Assembly (NCBI GenBank): GCA_000310025.1
Contig: FN649751.1
Coordinates: 4,682,345 to 4,695,364, forward strand
DNA from: Ectocarpus siliculosus
Taxonomy: Eukaryota; Sar; Phaeophyceae; Ectocarpales; Ectocarpaceae
Reading direction: 5' to 3'
Length of the DNA stretch: 13,020 nucleotides
The number at the start of each line of letters is the position of its first letter. Positions within the stretch are counted from its first letter, which is position 1. The notes under the pieces are model-generated. The model saw only the letters and a program-made list of their open reading frames with translations. It was not told the origin of the DNA and made no database searches. Position numbers and translations under genes: made by a program. This document shows, in pieces, positions 1-6,972 of the stretch.

Positions 1-171
1 CCAGGCCTGGGGGGGGGGGGGGGGGGGGGCGAAACGATTACCTGTTGCAAAGGAGCCCGTACCTCGATACCACAACACACGGCAAACCAGTTCATGCAGT
101 TCCCTCTCCTCAAAACCCACCAGAACGAGAACGCCTGCCTACACCAAAAACACAGGCGTTAGAACAAATAC
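1..171 (-). other. ATG7 intron 6, partial, with 21-base G/C homopolymer
   Basis: From the donor at 171 to the left edge I see no continuation of the ATG7 C-terminus (the expected next block carries a CTAC-type zinc motif). Positions 9-29 on the plus strand are 21 consecutive G, so the transcribed strand copy is poly-C. Homopolymers of this length are prone to slippage and to assembly breaks. Confidence 0.7.
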
Positions 172-1187
172 CTGGTGTGGTAACGCGCCGAGGGGGTGCC
201 CCCCGCCCTGCCCCGCCGCCGCCGCCGCCGCCGCTTGCGCCGCCCCGAGCCCCCTCGCTCTCCCGGCGCTGTCGTCCGCCGGCGCTCTCTGCCGGAGGGG
301 GTGGTGGAGCAGCCCCACGGTCATCTCCACCGCGGTGGCGGCCGCCATCGGGGCCAGCCCCGGCCGGGTGACGGTGCACTGCTGGTCGAGGGTCCGGTTC
401 AGGGAGGAGTTCTCGGGGGCGACGACGTCCGTGCAGAAGTAGCACCCGAGCCGGGAGGGCGTCGCCCGTCGGACGGCGGCGGAGGCGGCGGCAGCAGCTG
501 TTGCCACGGTGGTGGCATCGGTACCGGGAGGACAAGACGGCGCCGTAGGCTCACTCTCAGGTTTTCGAGCTTCCGGTGATGACGCCGCTGCTGCGGATGC
601 TGCGGATGCTTGCGGCTTTCCTGATTCTACCTTCTCCGCCATCTGCGAGGGTGACGCCGCCGCCCCTACCGCGGGTGCCTCTGCCTGACGTTTTCTTCCG
701 TTGTCCTCCTTCAAAGTCTCCCCCCCTTCCCCGTCGTCCGGGCTCCCGCCGTGCCTCACCACCAGGAAAGAGTCCAGCCCGAGCGCGGCGTTGACGCAGA
801 TCTTGTCGTGCTTGGCGGCGAGGAGCGTCGGCAGCCAGCGGGACTCCCTCGAGTCCGTCAGCACGAACACCACGTCGTGCGAGGAGACGAGCTCCTCGAG
901 CGTCTCGGCGTCGCGCCTCGCCCGCGAGGCCTCCGCCGGCGTCGTCAGCGGGTGGCCGGGCATCGGGATCGTCAGCACGTGCCCCGAGGACCTCGCTCCC
1001 GGGTACACCGCCGACAGGGCCGCCGCCGCCGCCTCTGCCTTGAACCTGCCCCCGCCCTTGCAGTCCTCGAAGGCGAAGAGCGACTGACGGACCGGGTTCG
1101 AGTACGCCACGCGCCCGTTGTCCGCGAAGGTAATGTGCTGAATCCCCCAGCCCATCAGGCACCGGGCGACGGCGCAGCCCAGCGTGC
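172..1187 (-). CDS. ATG7: ATG7 exon 6 (catalytic exon)
   Basis: 338 codons, residues 450-787, hold most of the E1-like domain: TLGCAVARCLMGWG, ITFADNG, SNPVRQ, IPMPGHP, SHDVVFVLTDSRESRW, VNAALGLDSF, LGCYFC and catalytic Cys719. A low-complexity stretch rich in A, S, P and E separates VVRHG (592-596) from LGCYFC, where most ATG7 proteins have a much shorter linker. The exon ends GALPHQ, then GTATTT (donor from 171). Read-through would hit a stop at 139, after ten extra residues. Confidence 0.95.
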
Positions 1188-2365
1188 CTGCGGCGGCAAG
1201 GGGTGGACGTTGTTGGGCGAAACGGTAGAATAGCACCGAACACCTCACCCACGCGACGAGAGAGACTACTACGTGTTCGCTAAACCGGTGACGGGTTGCC
1301 ACCAATTTTTCAAATCCGAATCGCTGTTCTCCTACGATTCCCTCCAGCACAACCAAGAAGCAAGTTACACCCAACGAGAGCCCTACACACCATCGCAGTT
1401 CCCGAAAACACCTTGGGTTCACCGGGTGTTTGCCCCCCCCCCACCTCCCCCCGCCCGCTCAAAACTCACCCGCTCCCAACAGCAAGCACTTTGTCTCGGC
1501 CAGCAGCTCCACGTCCAGCTCAGGGAGGGCCCTCCAACGCATGAGCTTGATGTTCAGACGCACGCTGTTCTCGGCGAGCCTCGCCGGGTCCAGCACGGAG
1601 CTGAGGTCCGACATACGGGGCCCCGGCCGGCCGGCGGCGTTCGGCTCCCACCCAAGGGACCCCACACGTGCCGGCAGCCAAGCCGCTTTTACCGCCGCCG
1701 CCGCCTCCCCGGGACCGCCCGAAACGGAAGGCGCCGCGGATAGGTCGATGTCGAGGACGACGCTCCGGCCGAGGAGGCTCGGCCCGCCGCCCGTAGTGTG
1801 AGCAGCAGCACCGCCTGCATGACGGGGGTGGCGGACGGGTGATGGCCTTGTGATATGTTCTTGTCTGGTTTGTACGTCGTTGTGTTTTCGTTAGGATGAT
1901 GACCTTGTGGTGCGTATTCCTGTCTGGTTAGTATATGTATACGTTTGCGTTGTCGCTTGTGTTGACGGTGGGGCAAAGCGGGGCCTCGAAAGGACGTACG
2001 TACGCATATCAGACATGCTTCGTGCAACATCAACTGGGGTGCCGTTCGTCCTTCTTTGAACAACATGTGGCGCGTGCGTGCGTGGGCTGAAAAAGGTGGG
2101 ACAGGCTATTGCACAAGCTGCCGGAGTCACGTACACACGTATTGTGGGCAGAAACACTATCTGCGACCAGCACGAAAGCTGCGCACGACCAGGACAGCGT
2201 GAAACGAGTCTTGCGGCAAAAACGGGGTTGATTTCCGCAAAAACGTCAAAAGTTTCCGACCACCTCCACCACAAAAACCCCAGATAAATTCGTCAGGTCT
2301 CAACCACAACCGCACAAAAAGTGAACACCAGCCAGCAGATGAAACGGAAGCTCACCAGCAGCAGT

Positions 2366-2399
<34 letters not shown>

Positions 2400-3821
2400 G
2401 CACCGGATCCCGCCCCCGCCGATGCGCGCGGCACGTGCTCCCTGAAGCAGAGGACCCTCGCCCGTTTCACGCCCCACCTGGCCGAGAGCAGCACCAGGAA
2501 GTTGCGGAGGGGCCACCCGGGCATCCCTCCCGGCTCGGAGCACGGGTCCACAAAACCAAACACCACCGTGTCGTCGCCGACCTCCCCGCCAGTCCTCTCC
2601 CTCTCAAACTCCAGAAGCGACAGCACCCTCAACCCCGCCGCCACCGCCTCCTCCCCATCACCATCATCTCGCCCCCCGGGCCGCGGGTCCTTCACGACGA
2701 CGAAGAACGGGGGGCAGTGGGGGCGCCCGGTGCCCTCCACGGACCGGGCCCACAGGCCGGCGAGGCCCCGCACCACCGAGGCGGCGTCTGCGGGGCCCCC
2801 GAGGAGGACTCCGGGGGCGGCGGCGGAAGCCGGCCTCGAGGAAACAAGCCGGAAGAGGGCCTGGCTGCCGAGGGTCGGGAAGGCGAACCAGTGGAGGAAC
2901 GCGCTCTTCTTGAGGTCGGCGAAGGTCAGGAGCAGGAAGCGGAGGAGGAGCTCGGGCTCGGCGACGGCCCGGTCGCTCTCGACCGCGTCCGCCCACGTCT
3001 CGCGAGCGATCGCCGCCAGCGCGGCGGGCTTGTCGAGCTCCTTGAAGGCCTGGCACGCGCGCGCGGAGTATGTTCATGTGGCGAGTGAGGGAGGCGGGGA
3101 TTTGAGAACCTTTGGCAGGCAACTTGCAGGTAGTTTTTTTCCGAGGCTACGCGCGAGGCTACCGATAACCGTCACCAGTCCCGCGGGGGTTATTGCCCTT
3201 GTACTGCGGTCAGGGTGTTGGTTGCGATCATAACTGGTCGCCGAGAGAAAAAAAACGCAAAGACAACATCAGATTGTCTACGCTGCCGTGCGCTTGTTTC
3301 TGTTCTGGCACTCCGTTCACTACCACCCCCGGGCGCTGTCCGTTACTTGATTCCAACGGCAGCAACCGCCCACCCAACCGCCCACCCACCCCGCTGGAGA
3401 AACACCTTACGAGTCATGCGGTGGCACAAACAGGCGACTGCAGCGAACAAGGCACCAATCACACTAAGGCTAGCCGCTTACTTCCTTGGTGTTGACGTTC
3501 TTGACGTAGCCAATTGCGCGGCACTCTTCGAACCGCGCCCCCGGTCCCGCCGCCCGCCGCCCTTCGTCGTCCGGAGAATCGAAAGACGATTCGCCCAGCA
3601 GGTTGAGGCGGCAAGGTGTCCTGGCGTCGTGACCGGAGCCATAGAACCCGTATATCGGCTGTTGGTAAGCGTGTGTAGGGTGGGGGAGAGGGGGGATCGG
3701 TTGCGGCGACGATTTAGGCGTTGGTATTTTTCTCTCTGTCGGTGATTGGTTCATCTTGTCTTGAGTTGCCTGGATATGCAATGTGCATGCATGTATTTCT
3801 CCGGTAGTCTTACGGTGTTGC

Positions 3822-3872
<51 letters not shown>

Positions 3873-5686
3873 CTAGACCGAAGAGTACAGTCTACAATAC
3901 AAGGTTCTTGGCGCTTTCGCGCCATTGCCCAAATTGAGCGATTCCAAGGCAACGGTAAATTCAAAGTGCAGAGACCAGGCCTTAGGTGAAGAACGCACTC
4001 ACCACTGTTGTGTTGCACTGTGTTGAATGGAGAATACACTTGATTGAAGGATCAGGCCGGGCGCAACTACAATTATATATGCTTTGTTTGTCTGACACTA
4101 AATACTGAAGGGTGAGAGCCATCAACGACAAAATTCACAGAGAACACGCTGCCTGTCAGTCCGTCGTCCCTAAACGATTATGGTATATTTTCGGGTCAGT
4201 GGCGCTTCGCGCCGCCGCCGAACGAAGAGAAGCGACTGTCTTCTTGTTGATCGTTTACAATCGGAATATTTCCAAGAGGAGATCAACGCAGACGAGCGCT
4301 GAGAGAGCAGGACAACCCGTAAAAAAAAAAAGAGAAGTAAGATAGCCATTTCAGATCAAGCCTTTTTCAATAGATACAGATGAATTCGTTATGACATACT
4401 AAATAAGCAAAAACAAAACAAAAACAAACCGTAAGAAGACTCAAATCGTACGAAGACTACCGAGGGAGTGTTAAAAGGCTGAGGGCAGAGCCGTTCGGAG
4501 GACAAAACGAGTCCCGGCTCGAACGCCAGCACTGACATCCTACCATGCAAGACCATGAAACAAGCCACAGTGGCAGCAGCACTCCAGAGGGCCTCTCAAA
4601 CGCAACGAGGATGCGCTCATATGAACATATATCGCCCGACACGCGCAAGGAAACACGTGTCCCGCCTCCATCTACTGTATACTTCTCAACAACACGAATT
4701 TGGTGATGGTCCCGGTTTAGCGACTACGAAGCGACCACAAAATCGCGCGGCACCACTTGCACTTCGGCTAACAGCCGCTCTACCGGCGAGAGCTATCTGC
4801 CCTGAATGGCGACTATATTCTCTCCTGACACTAGAGGTCGCCGAACTGGACCCACCACTACTGCTGTAGGAGTTTCGTGCCGTGTATACGTGCAAGAGGT
4901 AGTCGTTGCCCTGTCGCGTGTTTTACCTAAAACAGGCCCACTCACACCTTCATCCGGCCGTGCATGAAACGGACAGCACGATCAGAAGTCGCGTGTGCGT
5001 GTTGGTGCAACTGAAACACTTGACACATACTTCTACGTGAACCTCCGGCACGCGTCAGTTCAAGTACGTACCTGCACGCGTACACCGACGCGACGGGGAA
5101 TGCCCGTGGTAGCTCGACACGTGTACCAAGAACCAGCAGTGTCCTTAACACCACTGCTGTTTCTACTGCCGAAGCCGCTGCTGCTGTTACTCGTTCTGTG
5201 GTGCAGCAAAGCAGTCTTCCGAGCAAGGCTGGTAGGCCTGTTTAGGTCGCTCGGCGAGGTTGTCGACTTACATTGCACACGAATGTTCTTCAAACTCTCA
5301 CGGACTTGCATCCTTGTACAAGTACTGCACCTGTGCGTCGTCGTTGAGGCGGTACGTGTCCAGCTTCTTGGTGGCGAGCTCGGTCCAGAATTCAACCTTC
5401 ACCAGGCTCGAGAAAGCCTGTGATGACGAGGAGAAGGTTGAGAAGAGTTTCGAGCTTTTCTTCTTCGCACACAGGGCTATCGCCCGTAAGTCGTCTCAAG
5501 GGCGAAGAGAGAACGGCGAAAACGCGGGGAAATAACATCGCTTCCAGCTGTAAATGTAGTGTAGCTGCAACACGTTCCCCGTATCGGTGCCTAGTGGGTA
5601 CGTTCTGCTAGAGAAAACGAGGATACAATAGAGCCTACTCTCACCACAAACTTCAGCGCATCCCCTGGTCCCGTGGTGCTAGTCAT
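172..5686 (-). CDS. ATG7: ATG7, autophagy E1-like ATG8/ATG12-activating enzyme (3' end off window)
   Basis: ATG7 adenylates the C-terminal glycine of ATG8 and ATG12, captures each as a cysteine thioester, and passes them to the E2 enzymes ATG3 and ATG10 in the cytosol. Six minus-strand exons join in frame: 5686-5645, 5417-5331, 3658-3482, 3049-2356, 1814-1470 and 1187-172. Intron phases are 0,0,0,1,1 and the visible protein is 787 residues. N-terminal domain signatures are FLLLTFADLKK (about 140-150) and PGWPLRNFLVLL (279-290). The E1-like domain shows the GAGTLG nucleotide loop (447-452), SNPVRQ (478-483), DSRESRWLP (560-568), CYFC (Cys697/Cys700, half of the zinc site) and RTLDQQCTVTRPGLA, with catalytic Cys719. 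The distal CxxC and tail of the family are absent because intron 6 runs off the left edge. It is longer than the usual roughly 630-700 residues because of Ala-rich insertions. The start is the ATG at 5686, in the context CGCCATGA. Identity rests on motif recall and order; exon edges are inferred. Confidence 0.96.
1470..1814 (-). CDS. ATG7: ATG7 exon 5
   Basis: It is entered in phase 1 after ATGCAG (AG at 1816-1815) and left in phase 1 before GTGAGT (from 1469). It encodes the RSVVLDIDL strand, the LGWEPN...GPRM segment, LDPARLAENSVRLNIKLMRWR and KCLLLGAG, the first half of the ATP-binding loop. The loop is split by intron 5 between GAG and TLG. Both phases match their partner exons exactly. 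Confidence 0.95.
2356..3049 (-). CDS. ATG7: ATG7 exon 4
   Basis: 231 codons plus one base, residues 103-333. It carries FLLLTFADLKK, the HWFAFPTL segment, a Gly/Asp/Glu-rich loop (about 224-236), VDPCSEPGGMPGWPLRNFLVLL and VLCFREH. It ends in an Ala run encoded by GCT repeats. The donor GTGAGC at 2355 directly abuts that repeat. The upstream acceptor is TGCCAG (ending at 3050); an in-frame TGA only a few codons further upstream supports the exon edge. Confidence 0.94.
2357..2402. repeat. CAG/CTG trinucleotide repeat encoding ATG7 poly-Ala
   Basis: An interrupted CAG run on the plus strand reads as GCT codons on the ATG7 strand: six Ala, Val, five Ala, Thr, two Ala. It lies inside coding exon 4 and runs to the last base before the intron 4 donor. 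A further three Ala codons begin exon 5, so the Ala-rich stretch bridges the splice junction. Confidence 0.9.
3482..3658 (-). CDS. ATG7: ATG7 exon 3
   Basis: Fifty-nine codons, residues 44-102. It opens with PIYGFYGSG and ends with CRAIGYVKNVNTKE, which match the ATG7 N-terminal pattern I.G.Y..G followed by C.A.G.L.N.NT. The acceptor CAG is at 3661-3659 and the donor GTAAGC starts at 3481. Both junctions are phase 0. Upstream intron 2 is 1,672 nt and holds the (GA)n microsatellite. Confidence 0.93.
3659..5330 (-). other. ATG7 intron 2 (1,672 nt)
   Basis: This is the longest intron of the gene and lower in GC than the exons. Apart from the GA microsatellite it has an A-rich patch (about 4320-4430). 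I found no block matching ATG7 and no transposon signature. Exons 2 and 3 are contiguous in the family's N-terminal pattern, so no missing exon is needed here. Confidence 0.75.
3824..3870. repeat. (GA)23 microsatellite in ATG7 intron 2
   Basis: An uninterrupted 47-base GA/AG tract lies in the 1,672-nt second intron of ATG7. It reads (CT)n on the transcribed strand. It encodes nothing; the open frames across it (Arg-Glu or Ser-Leu repeats) are artefacts of the repeat. Confidence 0.95.
5331..5417 (-). CDS. ATG7: ATG7 exon 2
   Basis: Twenty-nine codons encode the first helix region, with the family features FW..L..KKL and YRL followed by acidic residues. The acceptor is a CAG (5420-5418) behind a CT-rich tract. 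The only phase-compatible donor I found is CAG|GTGCAG at 5330, which is weaker than the other donors of this gene. A stronger GTGAGA lies 24-26 bases further on but would shift the frame into exon 3. Confidence 0.85.
5645..5686 (-). CDS. ATG7: ATG7 exon 1 (start codon, 14 codons)
   Basis: It encodes M-T-S-T-T-G-P-G-D-A-L-K-F-V and is followed directly by a strong GTGAGA donor (5644 downwards). Joined in phase 0 to exon 2 it gives LKFV-AFSSLVKVEFW, matching the start of the ATG7 N-terminal domain (family pattern LQFAPFSS...FW). The exon is far too short to stand out as an open frame and was placed from this homology. Confidence 0.82.
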
Positions 5687-6109
5687 GGCGAGTGTTGGCG
5701 TCTATCTCTGTGTCTGTACCTCGCCCATGTCGGCAGCTCGCGGGCAAGAGCATTGATTCGGTCCGCGTCCCGACGAGGTACCAGCAGGTACGCACAAAAA
5801 GGTTCAGCGCACTTTGCGCGCCCCCCAAAAGCGTTGCCGTCGCTTGCTGATGTCTGCCGAGTGAGCCGTTTCTACAGCACCACCGCCGTGAATGCGTCTC
5901 GGGGCCACATTGACGCTATTGCTGACCGGTGCTGCCATGTCTTCGACAGAAGCAGCCACGAGGTGAGAGAGTGAGATAGGTTTCGCCGTGTTAGAGAGAA
6001 GGGCGTCGATCAAACAGGTGATTCCGCTTGCATGTGTAAAAGCGCGCTACTCTGTACAGGGACGAAAAAGGGCCGGCGGCCATGGACGAGTAAACCCTAC
6101 TAATGTGTG

Positions 6110-6125
6110 CGGAGGCCTGCCTCCG
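6110..6125. repeat. Perfect inverted repeat (7+2+7)
   Basis: CGGAGGC, then CT, then GCCTCCG: a perfect 7-bp stem with a 2-base spacer, in the middle of the divergent intergenic region. As DNA it could be a dimeric binding site; a 2-base loop is too tight for a stable RNA hairpin. Confidence 0.6.
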
Positions 6126-6230
6126 TGGATATAGTGTTGTTCGTATCAGGTTGGTGCATTCGGTCCAATGCAGCAGACAACAGCACAGCACATTGCGCTT
6201 CGATAGTGTCGTCAGCAAGATCAACAACGT

Positions 6231-6254
6231 GTGCAGCCTTTTGTGCAGCCTTTT
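6231..6254. repeat. 12-bp tandem duplication
   Basis: GTGCAGCCTTTT occurs twice in direct succession with no mismatch. It may be a local duplication or a repeated regulatory box; nothing more can be said from sequence. Confidence 0.75.
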
Positions 6255-6429
6255 CCCCGGATTCCCTCAAGCCAGCACACCGGAGCGGGATGTCTTTCTG
6301 CCAGCCCATAGTTGTTGTCAAGATCAACATAGCCGGGCATGGCGCAACAGCGCGTGGCAATCAAAAGGATCACGTACCTTTGGCCTTCCTGTTTCGCGCG
6401 TGCTGTTCTTGCTTGAAAGTATGAATCAT

Positions 6430-6449
6430 GGTGGGCCACCTCGCCCACC
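6430..6449. repeat. Hairpin (7-bp stem, 6-base loop)
   Basis: GGTGGGC and GCCCACC pair perfectly around the loop CACCTC. It lies 14 bases from the 14-bp palindrome, within the ATG7/HAD intergenic region. Confidence 0.6.
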
Positions 6450-6463
6450 CCGGCGAAAAACAC

Positions 6464-6477
6464 GTACTTCGAAGTAC
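6464..6477. promoter_or_regulatory. 14-bp perfect palindrome, possible dimeric factor site
   Basis: GTACTTCGAAGTAC is its own reverse complement. A perfect 14-mer palindrome is uncommon by chance in a kilobase, and the site sits in a divergent promoter region. That makes a transcription-factor dimer site plausible but unproven. Confidence 0.4.
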
Positions 6478-6902
6478 TATTCTTCTACAAGAGCACACAC
6501 ACATTCGAGTGTCGCCCTCGCGGACCGCCGTTAGTGATGTGCCACCGTTCCATGGCCATCTTCAAGCCACGCGCAGTATTTTCAAGCAGAAATCCTCTGC
6601 ACTGCCGACCGTAGCCTGTGAACTCCGTCATCACGGGACGCCTCGTCATAAACGGATGTCTGCGTGATGTTGTCAATTTTTTTACCTTTTCGGATAAGTT
6701 TGTCAACCGTGCCAAGTTGAACAGGATACCGATACCTCGGCCTTCGCCCCCCCGCCGCGCTCAGGGGTGTGGGTGTGCGTATGTATTTGAGGCCGTATTG
6801 ATGCGTTAACGCGTAGAAACACGTGCACATTAAGAACTAAACACCGTCTTCCGATACTTTCGCCTGTTCACGCTGTCGTCGCCGTTGCTCGCCTTCTTCT
6901 CG

Positions 6903-6972
6903 ATGTGCCCTCGCAACAACAGCGGTAGTGCCGGCAAGGGGAGCATACGCTGCCTATTTTCAGACATCGACG
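6903..6972 (+). CDS. HAD gene exon 1
   Basis: Twenty-three codons plus one base, ending CLFSDID-G before GTAAGG. It holds the two motif I aspartates. It joins in phase 1 to exon 2, giving DIDGTLVHYY. A polar, Ser/Gly-rich leader of about 15 residues precedes the first strand. Confidence 0.88.

Larger units (their letters stand above)
5687..6902. promoter_or_regulatory. Divergent intergenic region between ATG7 and the HAD gene
   Basis: The two start codons point away from each other across 1,216 bp, so both promoters and 5' UTRs must lie here unless there are distal non-coding exons. I see no convincing TATA box. Notable elements are a perfect hairpin at 6110-6125, a 12-bp tandem repeat at 6231-6254, a hairpin at 6430-6449, a 14-bp perfect palindrome at 6464-6477 and a CACGTG E-box-like core near 6820. 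Open frames of 60-140 codons exist on both strands, but none has recognisable protein features. Confidence 0.55.

Noticed and set aside
557-1252. 231-codon minus-strand open frame and several long plus-strand frames at 45-1233
   Set aside because: They are shadows of ATG7 exon 6 in GC-rich sequence: biased to Arg, Gly and Pro, with no recognisable motifs, and overlapped by the firmly identified ATG7 frame.
2321-3233. Plus-strand frames of 243-255 codons
   Set aside because: They lie antisense to ATG7 exon 4, and their length follows from the GC content and CAG repeat there. No domain is visible.
3470-4039. 189-codon minus-strand open frame crossing the GA microsatellite
   Set aside because: Only its last 59 codons (exon 3 of ATG7) are coding. 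The rest is intron, including a Ser-Leu run produced by the (CT)n repeat.
6103-6534. 143-codon plus-strand frame in the ATG7/HAD intergenic region
   Set aside because: Codon use and composition look random, there is no recognisable domain, and it competes with frames of similar quality on the other strand.
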